Shown here in pieces: positions 1 through 8,673 of a DNA stretch of 64,000 nucleotides. The stretch is from Burkholderiales bacterium (lineage in GTDB: Bacteria; Pseudomonadota; Gammaproteobacteria; Burkholderiales; WYBJ01): assembly GCA_020848435.1 (NCBI GenBank), contig JADLAC010000027.1:39255-103254 (forward strand). The letters run 5' to 3'. Every line of letters begins with the position of its first letter. Position 1 is the first letter of the stretch. The notes below the pieces were generated by a model that was not told the origin of the DNA, searched no databases, and worked only from the letters and a program-made list of their open reading frames with translations. Both the position numbers and the translations under genes were made by a program.

Positions 1-857
1 AACATCACCACATCGGCTTGCGGCAGCACGTAGGAGCGGGCGGCGGCGGCGGACTGCTCGTGGGTATCGGGGAGCAGCCCTTTCGCCATCGACATCGGCA
101 GGTAGGGGATGCGGCTGCGCTCGACCAGGGCGCGGATATCGGCGTCGGCCTGGGCATACGCCGCGCCCTTGCCGAGGATGATGAGCGGGCGCTTGGCGCC
201 CCGCAGCAGGTCGAGCGCGCGCTGGACCGCGTCGTGCGCGGGGATTTGGCGCGGCGCCGGATCGACCACCTCGATGAGCGAGCTCCTGCCCGCCTCGGCA
301 TCCACGCTTTGAGCGAAAAGCTTGGCCGGCAGATCCAGGTACACCCCGCCGGGACGCCCGGATAAGGCGGCGCGAATGGCGCGCGCGATGCCCACGCCGA
401 TGTCCTCGGCGTGCAATACCCGGAATGCCGCCTTGGCGAGCGGTCTGGCGATCGCCAGTTGGTCCATCTCCTCGTAATCGCCTTGCTGCAGGTCGACCAC
501 CTCGCGCTCGCTGGAGCCGCTGATGAGAATCATCGGGAAGCAGTTGGTGGTGGCGTTGGCAAGTGCCGTCAATCCGTTCAGGAAACCCGGCGCCGACACG
601 GTCAGGCAAATGCCCGGCTTGCGCGTCATGAAGCCCGCGATGGCGGCGGCGTTGCCGGCGTTCTGTTCGTGGCGAAAGGAGATCACGCGCATGCCATTGG
701 CCTGCGCCCTGCGCGTGAGATCCGTGATGGGAATGCCCGGCAGGCCGAAGATCGTGTCGATGCCGTTCAGCTTCAGCGCATCGATGACGAGCTGAAAGCC
801 GTCGGTCGCTTCGTGGTCCTGCGACTGTGCGTCGGTCTTGATGCTGAGATCGGTCAT
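1..857 (-). CDS. oxc: Oxalyl-CoA decarboxylase, N-terminal part (gene runs off the left edge)
   Basis: This is a thiamine diphosphate enzyme that decarboxylates oxalyl-CoA to formyl-CoA and CO2, the committed step of oxalate catabolism. About 285 residues are visible: the N-terminal PYR domain and the start of the central domain. The diagnostic PYR segment reads [16 protein letters not shown], then [18 protein letters not shown] with the catalytic Glu, then [18 protein letters not shown]; this combination is characteristic of Oxc rather than acetolactate synthase. The ATG at 857 is preceded by a GAGG-like ribosome site. The C-terminal half with the ThDP-binding GDSAFGF-like motif lies outside the window, as presumably does the formyl-CoA transferase gene (frc), which is not seen here. 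A Crp/Fnr-type box sits upstream at 1033-1046, and the neighbouring divergent gene encodes a Crp/Fnr-family protein. Confidence 0.93.
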   Translation of the reverse strand, partial: MTDLSIKTDAQSQDHEATDGFQLVIDALKLNGIDTIFGLPGIPITDLTRRAQANGMRVISFRHEQNAGNAAAIAGFMTRKPGICLTVSAPGFLNGLTALANATTNCFPMILISGSSEREVVDLQQGDYEEMDQLAIARPLAKAAFRVLHAEDIGVGIARAIRAALSGRPGGVYLDLPAKLFAQSVDAEAGRSSLIEVVDPAPRQIPAHDAVQRALDLLRGAKRPLIILGKGAAYAQADADIRALVERSRIPYLPMSMAKGLLPDTHEQSAAAARSYVLPQADVVM

Positions 858-1003
858 GGTGGGATACCTCGCGTTTCTGGCCGTCGATCGAAGGGTGTTG
901 CAAGAGACATCCGTCGTGGCAGCCGAAGCGATCCAGGCTTCACCGCCCACGCCGGACCCGGGCCACCCGAAGGCCGCGCTGTGGCTATGCCGTGCAGGCA
1001 CAT

Positions 1004-1046
1004 ATCATAGGGCGCGCGGCGCGCGGGGGCTCTTGACCGCGATCAA
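1004..1046 (-). promoter_or_regulatory. oxc promoter with Crp/Fnr-type box
   Basis: A palindrome TTGACCGCGATCAA occupies 1033-1046; read in the oxc direction it is TTGAT-CGCG-GTCAA, the form bound by FNR/FixK-type regulators. A minus-strand -10 element TATGAT lies at 1004-1009, 23 bases downstream of the box. This puts the box centre near -42 relative to the predicted start at about 997, the class II activator position. The same geometry recurs in front of fhs and sucC. No good -35 hexamer is needed or seen. Binding itself is inference. Confidence 0.72.
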
Positions 1047-1109
1047 GATCCGCCTCCCGAGGCAAGCGCAGCGAACGCCCACCGGCGCTGATCGGGTGGC
1101 GGAGCGCGC

Positions 1110-1115
1110 TATACT
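1110..1115 (+). promoter_or_regulatory. Possible -10 element of the Crp/Fnr regulator gene
   Basis: TATACT lies 33 bases upstream of the regulator start codon. No convincing -35 hexamer is present at 16-18 bases spacing. The Fnr-type box at 1033-1046 would be centred near -82 for this start, so it could also act on the regulator gene, but its spacing fits the divergent oxc promoter better. Confidence 0.35.
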
Positions 1116-1148
1116 GGCCGTTCGCGGCGAATAGCCCGCTGTGCCACG

Positions 1149-1766
1149 ATGTCTCTGCTCGCACCTCATCCAGAAGCCCCGATCATCCGCACGCAATTGC
1201 GGCAGAATTTTGCGTTGCGGCAGCTCACGCCCGCGCAATGGCTGGAGCTGGAGCCCCTGCTCGACATCATCGACTACGCCAAGGGCGAGTTGCTCGAGCA
1301 CCAAGGCGACCGCTCGATGGAGCAGTATTTCATCCTCGATGGCATCCTGAAGCGCGTCGTCTCGAACGCGGAGGGCCACGAGATGATCCTGCGCTTCGCG
1401 GCCGAATCCGATATCGATACGAGCTACGCCGCCTGGCGGCTGAAGACGCCGATTCCCTATTCCATCCGGGCCGTGACGCGTGTGCGCGCGGCCAAGCTGT
1501 CGATGGAGGAATGGGTCGGCTTCATGGATCGGCACCCGCCGGTCAAGTCGGAATTCGAGTTCCAGGTGATGAAGCTCATGAGCGAGGTGATGGCCCATGT
1601 CATCACCTTGCACCTGCTGGATGCGCCGGGCCGGGTGCAGCGTTTCTTGCGCAAGCAGGCCCGGCTGGGCGAACGGCTGCCGAAGAAGGAATTAGCCTCC
1701 TATCTCAATCTGACGCCCGAGACGCTGAGCCGGCTGAAGAAGCGCGGCAAGATCAGCGGACCCTGA
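1149..1766 (+). CDS. Crp/Fnr-family transcriptional regulator, no cysteines
   Basis: A 205-residue regulator with an N-terminal cyclic-nucleotide-like beta-barrel (about residues 20-120), a dimerisation helix (about 125-150) and a C-terminal winged helix-turn-helix. The recognition helix near the C-terminus reads TPETLSRLKKRG, with Glu191, Ser194 and Arg195. These match the E-x-x-S-R residues by which FNR reads TTGA half-sites. There is no cysteine anywhere, so it cannot carry an FNR-type [4Fe-4S] cluster and is more like FixK/Dnr-type proteins. It is divergent from oxc and lies in the middle of genes whose promoters carry TTGAY-N4-GTCAA boxes. It is therefore the obvious candidate regulator of oxalate/formate use, but ligand and target are inferred. 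The protein ends soon after the recognition helix, lacking most of the usual C-terminal wing. Confidence 0.88.
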   Translation: MSLLAPHPEAPIIRTQLRQNFALRQLTPAQWLELEPLLDIIDYAKGELLEHQGDRSMEQYFILDGILKRVVSNAEGHEMILRFAAESDIDTSYAAWRLKTPIPYSIRAVTRVRAAKLSMEEWVGFMDRHPPVKSEFEFQVMKLMSEVMAHVITLHLLDAPGRVQRFLRKQARLGERLPKKELASYLNLTPETLSRLKKRGKISGP

Positions 1767-1794
1767 TCGCTTGGAATCGGCAGGCGGCGTCCGC

Positions 1795-3288
1795 TCAGCC
1801 GTAACGCAGGCGAGCGATCAAGCTGGCGCCGAGCGGCCAGAACAGCAGCACCAGCGCCAGCGCGGTAATGCCGCCCACCAGGGCGTTGGAGAAAAAGATG
1901 CTCACGTCGCCCTGGGACATCAACATCGACTGGCGGAACGAGTCCTCGGCGCGATCGCCCAGCACCAGGGCGAGCACCAGCGGCGCCAACGGGTAATCGA
2001 GCTTCTTGAAGACATAGCCGATCACGCCGAACAGCAGCATCAACCAGATATCGAGCATCGCGTTGTGCACGGTGTACGCGCCGATCGCGCAGATCACGAT
2101 GATGACGGGCGCGATGATCGAAAACGGCACCCGCAGAATCGCCGCGAACAAGGGCACGCAGGTCAGCACGACGATGAGGCCGGCCAGGTTTCCCAGGTAC
2201 ATGCTGGCGATGAGGCCCCAGACGAAGTCCTTTTTCTCGACGAACAGCAACGGGCCGGGCTGCAATCCCCAGATGAGCAAACCGCCCAGCAGCACGGCGG
2301 CGGTCGGGCTTCCAGGCACGCCGAGCGTGAGCATCGGCAGCAACGCGCTGGTGCCGGCGGCGTGCGCCGCGGTTTCGGGCGCCACCACGCCCTCGACCTG
2401 GCCGGTGCCGAACTTCGGACCGTTGCGGGAAACGCGCTTGGCCACGCCGTAGCTCATGAACGACGCCGGGGTCGCGCCCCCGGGCACGATCCCCATGGCG
2501 CAGCCGATCAGGCAGGCGCGCAGCGACGAGGTCCAGTAGCGCGGCAGCTTCGCCCAGGTTTCGAGCACGATGCGCGAATTGATCTTCGCTTGCTTGCCTT
2601 GGAAGGCCAAGCCTTCTTCCATAGACTGCAAGATCTCGCCGATCCCGAACAGTCCGATTACCGCGACCAGGAAGTCGAATCCGCGCATCATCTCGGTCCA
2701 GCCGAAGGTGAGGCGCAACTGCCCGGTCACCGTGTCGATGCCCACCGCCGCCAGGGCGAAGCCGATCATCATGGCGGCGATGATCTTGAACGGCGCACCC
2801 TTGCCCAGACCGACGAAGCTGCAGAACGTGAGCAGGTAGACCGAGAAGAACTCGGGCGGTCCGAATTTCAGCGCGAAGCTCGCGACCAGGGGCGCGAGGA
2901 AGGTGAAGACGATGACCGCGAACAGCGCACCGACGAAGGAGGAGGTGAACGCAGCCGTCAAAGCCTCGCCGGCGCGCCCCTGCTGGGCCATGGGATAGCC
3001 GTCGAAGGTGGTCGCGACCGACCAGGGCTCGCCAGGGATGTTGAACAGGACCGAGGTGATCGCGCCGCCGAACAACGCGCCCCAGTAGATGCACGAGAGC
3101 ATGATGATGGCGGAGGTGGGCGGCATGGTGAAGGTCAGCGGCAACAGGATCGCAATACCGTTGGCGCCGCCGAGCCCCGGCAGCACGCCGATCACGACCC
3201 CGAGCAGGATGCCCACGAACATGAGCAGCACGTTGAGCGGCGACAAGGCCACCGCGAACCCATGGAACAGCGCGTTCAGCTCTTCCAC
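1795..3288 (-). CDS. tctA: Tripartite tricarboxylate transporter, large permease TctA
   Basis: A 497-residue integral membrane protein of the TctA family, the large subunit (about 12 segments) of a secondary, ion-driven carboxylate importer that works with the small permease TctB and a periplasmic Bug/TctC protein. Visible family signatures include the N-terminal GVLPGLGGANGIAILLPLTF segment, the PGEPWSVATTFDGYPMAQQGRAG segment and the internal repeat with GIVPGGATPASFMSYG. The start is GTG at 3288, with GAAGAGGACC upstream. It is the last gene of a tctC-tctB-tctA operon. Its promoter at 5.07 kb carries a version of the Fnr-type box found at oxc, so a substrate connected with oxalate use is plausible, though TctA sequence does not reveal the substrate. 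Confidence 0.93.
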   Translation of the reverse strand: MEELNALFHGFAVALSPLNVLLMFVGILLGVVIGVLPGLGGANGIAILLPLTFTMPPTSAIIMLSCIYWGALFGGAITSVLFNIPGEPWSVATTFDGYPMAQQGRAGEALTAAFTSSFVGALFAVIVFTFLAPLVASFALKFGPPEFFSVYLLTFCSFVGLGKGAPFKIIAAMMIGFALAAVGIDTVTGQLRLTFGWTEMMRGFDFLVAVIGLFGIGEILQSMEEGLAFQGKQAKINSRIVLETWAKLPRYWTSSLRACLIGCAMGIVPGGATPASFMSYGVAKRVSRNGPKFGTGQVEGVVAPETAAHAAGTSALLPMLTLGVPGSPTAAVLLGGLLIWGLQPGPLLFVEKKDFVWGLIASMYLGNLAGLIVVLTCVPLFAAILRVPFSIIAPVIIVICAIGAYTVHNAMLDIWLMLLFGVIGYVFKKLDYPLAPLVLALVLGDRAEDSFRQSMLMSQGDVSIFFSNALVGGITALALVLLFWPLGASLIARLRYG

Positions 3289-3367
3289 GAGGCGGTCCTC
3301 TTCGCGACGCGCGAAATCGCGGCTATCGATGTGCCGCCGTCGCGGCGCCCACCGGCTTCGACTGGCA

Positions 3368-3877
3368 TCAGTACCCCAGGAATGCGAGCGGATCGAGCAT
3401 GCCTTTGTACAGGGGCACCTTGAACCACACTTCGAACATGAGGAAGAACGCCGCCATCACGCCGCAGCCGATCGCGCCTGAGAGCAGGGCAGAGTAGCGT
3501 CCGAGCCAGATCATGAATACGGCGATGTAGGCAGCGGACGCGATATAGATGCCGATGAGCTGTATCCCCAGCACGTAGACCGCTGCGGGCCCGAGCACTT
3601 GCAGCACGCGACGCAACGCCGGCCACGAAACGAACACCCTGGGGCCGGCATGCTTGCCCACGAGGGCATAGAGCAGCACCACCGTGGCGCAGACGCAAAT
3701 GATGGCGCCGATATAGAACGGGAAGTATCCGGCTTGCGGCCCGTCGCTCGCCCACTTGGAGCCCAGGCGAATGCTATCGAACACCACCATGGCGCCGAGT
3801 GCGAATATGGCCCCTGCGACAATGATCTCGACCGCCCGCGTCGATACGCCGCGGGCGGTGTCCGCGCCACGATTCAC
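3368..3877 (-). CDS. tctB: Tripartite tricarboxylate transporter, small permease TctB
   Basis: A 169-residue protein with four predicted membrane segments (about residues 13-33, 50-70, 88-120 and 130-155), typical of TctB, the small membrane subunit of TTT transporters. The segment SDGPQAGYFPFYIGAIICV is the usual TctB turn between the first two helices. The GTG start at 3877 is chosen because GGGAGG lies seven bases upstream. It stands between tctC (83 bases upstream) and tctA (79 bases downstream), in the normal order for this transporter type. Confidence 0.9.
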   Translation of the reverse strand: MNRGADTARGVSTRAVEIIVAGAIFALGAMVVFDSIRLGSKWASDGPQAGYFPFYIGAIICVCATVVLLYALVGKHAGPRVFVSWPALRRVLQVLGPAAVYVLGIQLIGIYIASAAYIAVFMIWLGRYSALLSGAIGCGVMAAFFLMFEVWFKVPLYKGMLDPLAFLGY

Positions 3878-3960
3878 GCTCGAACCTCCCTTGCCACGTC
3901 AGTCACGCCGGCGCAGCGTTGCACCGCGCGAGCGGTGCGCCGCCGGGCGCTGGAGCGGCA

Positions 3961-4965
3961 TCACTTAGCCAGGAACCCCGCTTCCTTCATCAGAGTGCGA
4001 TGCGTGCCTTCGGCCCCTTCCACCCACTTCACATATTCCGGGCCGCTCATGAACGTGGTGTTGAATGCGCCGTCGGACATGAATTTCTTCCACTCCGGTG
4101 TCTCGCGGACCTTGCGAAAGACATCGACATAGTAAGCAACGGCATCCTTGGGCGCCGCCGGGGCGGCGAATATCCCCCGCAGCATCACGTAATCCACCGG
4201 CACGCCGGCTTCCTTGCACGAGGGGATGTCGTTCCAGGACTGGTCCTTGGTGATCTTGTCCTTGTACGGCATGCGATCGTGGTCGAACACGCACAGCGGC
4301 CGCAGCTTGCCGGCGCGCCATTGCGCCACCGCTTCGATTGGGTTGTTCACCGACGAATCGATATGCTTGCCGACGAGCTGCACGGCCACCTCGCCGCCGC
4401 CCTTGAAGGGGATATAGGTGAACTTGGCGCCGGTCGCCTTTTCCAGCGCGACCGTGATGATCTGGTCTTCCTGTTTCGAGCCGGTTCCGCCCATCTTGAA
4501 CTTGTTGGGACCTGCCGCCTTCACCGCCGCGATGTAGTCCTTGGCGCTCTGGTGCGGCGTCTCGGCATTGACCCACAGCACGAACTGGTCGAGCGCGAGC
4601 ATGGCCACCGGGGTGAGATCCTTCCAATTGAAGGGTACGCCAGTCGCAAGCGGGGTAGTGAACAGGTTCGACAAGGTGATGACGATCTTGTGTGGATCGC
4701 CCTTGGCTTCCTTGATGGCGAGAAAGCCTTCCGCGCCGGCGCCGCCCGACTTGTTGACGACGATGAGCGGTTGCTTCATGAGGTTGTTCTTCTGCACGAT
4801 ACCCTGCAGCAGGCGCGCCATCTGATCGGCGCCGCCGCCGGTGCCGGCCGGCACGATGAACTCCACCGGCTTGGTGGGCTCCCACGCGAACCCGGGGCTC
4901 GACAACCCCAGCCCACCGGCGAGCGCGATCGCGAGCGTGCGCGCCGCACGCTTGAGCATTGTCAT
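3961..4965 (-). CDS. tctC: Bug/TctC periplasmic substrate-binding protein of the TctCBA transporter
   Basis: A 334-residue secreted binding protein of the Bug family. The signal peptide covers about residues 1-26 and ends near SPGFA-W. Typical Bug features follow: VEFIVPAGTGGGADQMARLL near the N-terminus, VVNKSGGAGAEGF, and FKGGGEVAVQLVGKHID in the middle. The ATG at 4965 is preferred over an in-frame start at 4992 because AGGAGG stands six bases upstream and the signal peptide then begins MTMLKRAAR. It is the first gene of the tctCBA operon. The leader carries a Crp/Fnr-like box (5066-5079), so expression with the oxalate genes is likely. The ligand is unknown; dicarboxylates or oxalate are possible. 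Confidence 0.92.
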   Translation of the reverse strand: MTMLKRAARTLAIALAGGLGLSSPGFAWEPTKPVEFIVPAGTGGGADQMARLLQGIVQKNNLMKQPLIVVNKSGGAGAEGFLAIKEAKGDPHKIVITLSNLFTTPLATGVPFNWKDLTPVAMLALDQFVLWVNAETPHQSAKDYIAAVKAAGPNKFKMGGTGSKQEDQIITVALEKATGAKFTYIPFKGGGEVAVQLVGKHIDSSVNNPIEAVAQWRAGKLRPLCVFDHDRMPYKDKITKDQSWNDIPSCKEAGVPVDYVMLRGIFAAPAAPKDAVAYYVDVFRKVRETPEWKKFMSDGAFNTTFMSGPEYVKWVEGAEGTHRTLMKEAGFLAK

Positions 4966-5035
4966 GATGTCCTCCTCGACTGTAGATGGCACTGCTGCCG
5001 CGAGCCCCTTCTATCGTGCACCCGCGAGCAGTCCT

Positions 5036-5079
5036 GGAATATCGCCCAAAGCACGGTCCGAAGAAATGACCGAGATCAA
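5036..5079 (-). promoter_or_regulatory. tctC promoter with Crp/Fnr-type box
   Basis: ATGACCGAGATCAA at 5066-5079 (TTGAT-CTCG-GTCAT in the gene direction) departs from the TTGAY-N4-GTCAA pattern only at the last base. A weak -10 candidate TATTCC lies at 5036-5041, 24 bases away, close to the 23-base spacing of the oxc, fhs and sucC promoters. The site lies between uspA and tctC. Confidence 0.6.
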
Positions 5080-5184
5080 GTTCACCTCCGGGCCGCCGGC
5101 GCGTACGCGTTCGACCCTGCGTGCTTCGGCGCGGGCTGCCCATCGGGCCGCCAAGCTCGCGGCTCGCCGCTACGGCGCTGCCGC

Positions 5185-5628
5185 CTAGCGGTAGACCAGC
5201 ACCGGAATCTTGGAATGGGTCAGGACCTTCTGGGTTTCGCTACCCAGCAGCACGCCGGCAATACCACGGCGGCCGTGCGAGGCCATGAATATCAGGTCGC
5301 ACTTGTACTTGGCGGCCGCCGCCATGATGGCATCTGCGGGAAACTCGTTGGTGGCGTGGACGCCCCGGAATGGCACGCCTGCCTTCTCGCATGCCTTCTC
5401 GATGACGCCGAGATACTTCGCGGCGGTCTTTTCGATCATTTCGGCGTGGCGCTCGGGCGTGGTATAGCCCACCGGCAGAATGCCTTGATAAACCAGCGGG
5501 GTCGCGGCAGGGGCAGCGAAGAATGCGGTCACGCGCGCGCCCAAGGCGCGCGCCAGCTTGACGCCATTCAGCGCCGCGGCGCGCGACAGATCCGAACCGT
5601 CGGTCGGGATGAGAATGTGCTTGTACAT
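5185..5628 (-). CDS. Universal stress protein, UspA family
   Basis: A 147-residue cytoplasmic single-domain Usp. It begins MYKHILIPTDGSDLSRAA, the conserved first strand and nucleotide-site start. It ends with the ATP-binding motif SHGRRGIAGVLLGSETQKVL (G-x2-G-x9-G-S/T) followed by IPVLVYR. Such proteins bind ATP and are induced under stress; partners are unknown. It lies 33 bases downstream of a permease gene on the same strand, so it is probably the last gene of the permease operon that starts behind the Mn2+ riboswitch. A paralogue lies at 19187-19627. Confidence 0.93.
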   Translation of the reverse strand: MYKHILIPTDGSDLSRAAALNGVKLARALGARVTAFFAAPAATPLVYQGILPVGYTTPERHAEMIEKTAAKYLGVIEKACEKAGVPFRGVHATNEFPADAIMAAAAKYKCDLIFMASHGRRGIAGVLLGSETQKVLTHSKIPVLVYR

Positions 5629-5661
5629 GGCTCTCCTTCTGGCGGCGATGCCGCGGCTCGT

Positions 5662-6975
5662 CTACTTCACGTAGGGCAGCACCCAGATCAGCATGCCGAG
5701 CGCGTAACAAATGATCGAGCATATGATCGTAAAGGGAATGCTCCAGGACAAGAACTCCCGCAAAGAAACCTTGCGACCCTCCTCTTTCTCGCCCAGGCTC
5801 AAAGCGACGTAGAGCGCCGGTGCGCCGGCCACCGTCAGGTTGCTGCCGAGCGTTCCGGACCACAGCAGCATCCACCACAGCGGCCAGGGTTCGATGCCCC
5901 CCTGGGCCATGTCCTTGATGGTATGCAGGAAGGTGAGGATATAGGCGTCGTGCTCGACGATGCCGACGATCGGCACCGTAATCCAGTAGAGCAGCGTCGC
6001 CCCGAGCGCATAGTTCTCCTGAAACACGGGACGGAGCGCTGCGGCGAGCTTGTCGAGGATGTGGCTTTTCTCCAGCCCGCCCACCAGCGCAAACAGGGCG
6101 ATATAGAAAAAGATGGCGCGCCAGTCGAGCTCCTGCAGCACCTCTTCGAAGCTCGAGGTCTTCACCCGCTCGCCGAGCAGGGTAAGCACGAGCACCAGCG
6201 ATAGCGCGCCCGTGAGCGCGATGAAGCCGAGCTGCACGCCGATGTGCTCGCGCATCGACATGGCGACCACGGTGCCCAGAAACCAGACGACGACCACGGT
6301 GGCGAACAGCGGATTGGGAATCCTCGCCTCGACGCCGAGCGAGCTCAGATCGGTCACGCGCCGATGCCCGCGGAAGCCGTACAGCCACATGGCGACGAGC
6401 GTGATCAGGAACGTGGCCATCAGGATCGGAAACGAGGATGGACGGTTGAACTGCCAGATGAAATCGAAGAACTCCGCACCCGCCACGCTATGCAGCATCT
6501 GCGGCGGCAGGTCGCCGATGATGAGCGCCGTGCCCATGAAATTGGCGCCGAAGCCGATCATGAGAATGACCGGCACGACCGGCAATCCGATCGCGCGCGC
6601 AAGCGGCAGCGCAACCGGGGCCATCATCAGGATCGTCACCACGTTGTCGACGAACATCGAGATGAAACCGGCGAGGAAGGTCAGAATGATGACCAGCAGC
6701 CCCGGCCGCCCGCCCGAGAGCTTGAGCGCTTGGATCGACAGCCAGCTCGGCACCCCCGACTTGCCGAAATAACCCGCGATGATCCAGATGCCGACCAGGA
6801 TCGCCATGACGTTCCAGTCGACATAGTTGAACGCATCGGTCTCGGTCATGATCCCGATCCAGCACATGAGCGCCACGCCGATCAGCGCGGCCAAGGTGCT
6901 GTCGATGACGTTGGTGATCACGACCAGGATCGTGAGACCGAACACGATCAAGGTTACCCACTGCATCATTTCCAT
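5662..6975 (-). CDS. Ion-transporter superfamily permease (SLC13/ArsB/NhaD type)
   Basis: A 437-residue polytopic membrane protein (about 11-12 segments) of the ion-transporter superfamily. Family marks are the discontinuous-helix motifs MFVDNVVTILMMAPVALPLA in the first half and GTLGSNLTVAGAPALYVALS in the second half, as in ArsB, NhaD and SLC13 carriers. The ATG at 6975 is chosen because AGGGAGATAG precedes it and it lies just after the stop of the upstream permease at 6980. An in-frame ATG at 7008 would overlap that gene. The two permeases and UspA appear to be one transcript under the riboswitch at 8521-8636. The substrate cannot be read from sequence: cation/proton antiport, dicarboxylate or divalent metal transport are all possible. 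Confidence 0.82.
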   Translation of the reverse strand: MEMMQWVTLIVFGLTILVVITNVIDSTLAALIGVALMCWIGIMTETDAFNYVDWNVMAILVGIWIIAGYFGKSGVPSWLSIQALKLSGGRPGLLVIILTFLAGFISMFVDNVVTILMMAPVALPLARAIGLPVVPVILMIGFGANFMGTALIIGDLPPQMLHSVAGAEFFDFIWQFNRPSSFPILMATFLITLVAMWLYGFRGHRRVTDLSSLGVEARIPNPLFATVVVVWFLGTVVAMSMREHIGVQLGFIALTGALSLVLVLTLLGERVKTSSFEEVLQELDWRAIFFYIALFALVGGLEKSHILDKLAAALRPVFQENYALGATLLYWITVPIVGIVEHDAYILTFLHTIKDMAQGGIEPWPLWWMLLWSGTLGSNLTVAGAPALYVALSLGEKEEGRKVSLREFLSWSIPFTIICSIICYALGMLIWVLPYVK

Positions 6976-6979
6976 CGAG

Positions 6980-8416
6980 CTATCTCCCTGTGATTCCTTC
7001 CGCGGCATCGATCCGGGGCAAACGAGGGGTGTCGGTCACGCCGATCCGTACGGCTTCGACCGCCGCGGCGGTGGGCTTCTCTCGTTTCTCGCTCGGATGC
7101 CAGCCCAATAACGCGAGCATGACGAAAAAGCCGACGATGTAGGCCACCGTGACAAACCAACCGTGCTTCACCCACGCGCCGACCGACTTGGCCTGTGGGT
7201 ACATGTTCGAGAGCGCGACGCCCGCGGACGAACCGAACCAGATCATGGAGCCGCCGAAGCCGACGGTATACGCGAGCATGCCCCAGTCGTAACCGCCCTG
7301 TTTCAAAGCCAGCGCCGTCAGCGGAATGTTGTCGAACACCGACGAGATGAATCCCAACCCGAACGCGGTCTGCCACGACGCGGCCGGCAGCTTCTCCACC
7401 GGCATCATCGAGGCGCAGCTCACCAGCGCGAGCAGAAAGATGCTGCCCTTGAATGCATCGGGCAGCAGCGACCACTGCGGCCGGCGCCAGCCGGCGGTGA
7501 GGATGATCGCGGCCCAGACGGCAAGCCCGATCGCGGGCAGGCGATCGCTCAGCTCGGGTGCCTGCGTGTTGAGCAGCACATTGGCGGCAATCGCCGCGAT
7601 CAGAATGATCGCGACGATGAAGATGCGTGGCCAGTCGACGCGAGCCCCGGTCACCTCGTCTTTCGTAATGGGCGCGAACTTCTGCTGCAGAATGGCCGCG
7701 GGAATGCCGGTGACGACAACCGCCGCGCCGGCCGCGATGAATGCCGGCAACACGGCGGTCGCCGCGACGCCGTCGATCCACATCATCGTGGTCGTGGTAT
7801 CGCCGACGACGCTGCCCGCGCCCCCGGCGTTGGAAGCAGCGACGATCGCCGCCAGATAGCCGATGTGCACCTTGCCGCGGAATACCACGCCCGCGATGGT
7901 GCCGCCGATCAAAGCCGCCGCGATATTGTCCAGGAACGAAGACAGAACGAAGATGAGCAGGAGCAGGACGAAGGCGCCCTTCCAGTCGTCGGGTAGAAAT
8001 CGCGGCAGCAGCGCAGGCACGCGGCTTTCCTCGAAGTGTTTCGACAGCAAGGCGAAGCCGAGCAGCAATCCCAGCAGGTTGGTGAGGATGACCCACTCGT
8101 GGGCGAAATGTGTTCCCAGCCCGGCCAGGCCGTCACCCGTCTTGAACCCGGTGAAGCCGAGCTTGTAGCCGATGATGGCGCCAAGCCCGGTCAACGCGAC
8201 GGCGAGCGTGTGATGGTGAAACAGTCCGACGCCGATCAGGGTCAGCGCGAACAAGATGAAATCGACCGGTATGCCGAAAACGGTCGGTCCGTCCGCCGCG
8301 GTGGCGATCAGCGGGTACGCATAGAGTAACCCGCCCAGCGCCAAGGGTCCCCTCAGCGGCTTCGCCGCGTGCGCGGCGCGCGCGCGATCCTGGCTCGAGG
8401 CCTTCCTTAACGCCAT
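6980..8416 (-). CDS. NhaD-like / citrate-transporter-like permease, first gene after the riboswitch
   Basis: A 478-residue membrane protein of the ion-transporter superfamily, usually annotated as sodium:proton antiporter or citrate transporter. It contains the conserved SSFLDNIAAALIGG and NAGGAGSVVGDTTTTMMWI motifs in the first half and SSVFDNIPLTALALKQGGYD followed by SMIWFGSSAGVALSNMYP in the second half. These DN motifs are typical of NhaD-like carriers. The ATG at 8416 has GGGAG six bases upstream and is preferred over an in-frame start 60 bases earlier. A 250-base leader containing a yybP-ykoY type aptamer precedes it, so the gene is probably induced by Mn2+ (family knowledge). That makes a role in manganese or proton-coupled cation balance at least as likely as citrate transport. 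Confidence 0.82.
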   Translation of the reverse strand: MALRKASSQDRARAAHAAKPLRGPLALGGLLYAYPLIATAADGPTVFGIPVDFILFALTLIGVGLFHHHTLAVALTGLGAIIGYKLGFTGFKTGDGLAGLGTHFAHEWVILTNLLGLLLGFALLSKHFEESRVPALLPRFLPDDWKGAFVLLLLIFVLSSFLDNIAAALIGGTIAGVVFRGKVHIGYLAAIVAASNAGGAGSVVGDTTTTMMWIDGVAATAVLPAFIAAGAAVVVTGIPAAILQQKFAPITKDEVTGARVDWPRIFIVAIILIAAIAANVLLNTQAPELSDRLPAIGLAVWAAIILTAGWRRPQWSLLPDAFKGSIFLLALVSCASMMPVEKLPAASWQTAFGLGFISSVFDNIPLTALALKQGGYDWGMLAYTVGFGGSMIWFGSSAGVALSNMYPQAKSVGAWVKHGWFVTVAYIVGFFVMLALLGWHPSEKREKPTAAAVEAVRIGVTDTPRLPRIDAAEGITGR

Positions 8417-8520
8417 GCGCTGCTCCCTAAGTCTGACGGCCGGTGTCCTTGTCGGCGCATCCGGTCGAAGCGCCACCCGGACTTATTCCGGCGGCATTCT
8501 CACGTCACGTGTCTTACGGG

Positions 8521-8636
8521 CAAAGGTCTCGCTTGCAGCGCATGCCGGCGCGACCGGGAACGCCGTGACCCGGCTTTCCGTGATGACGGCCGCGCCGCGG
8601 CAGCATGGGATCGCTGCCGTAGCTACTCCCCTTTGG
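8521..8636 (-). promoter_or_regulatory. yybP-ykoY family (manganese) riboswitch
   Basis: Read on the minus strand, the leader has CAAAGGGGAGTAGC at its 5' side (8635-8622) and GCGAGACCTTTG at its 3' side (8532-8521). CAAAGG and CCTTTG form a perfect six-pair P1 stem. The GGGGAGUAGC and GAGACC segments are the invariant halves of the four-way-junction core in this riboswitch class. An internal GTCATCACGG matches the second conserved loop, and CGGCAGC/GCTGCCG forms a stem. The class senses Mn2+ and usually turns genes on. No U-tract terminator lies between the aptamer and the start codon at 8416, so control is likely at translation or through Rho. Confidence 0.85.
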
Positions 8637-8673
8637 AGTTGCTTCCAGGGGCTGGCCCGGACGCAGTGCGGTT

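Noticed and set aside
8597..8618. CGGCAGC/GCTGCCG hairpin as a terminator of fhs
   Set aside because: No T tract follows; it is better explained as an internal stem of the riboswitch on the same strand.
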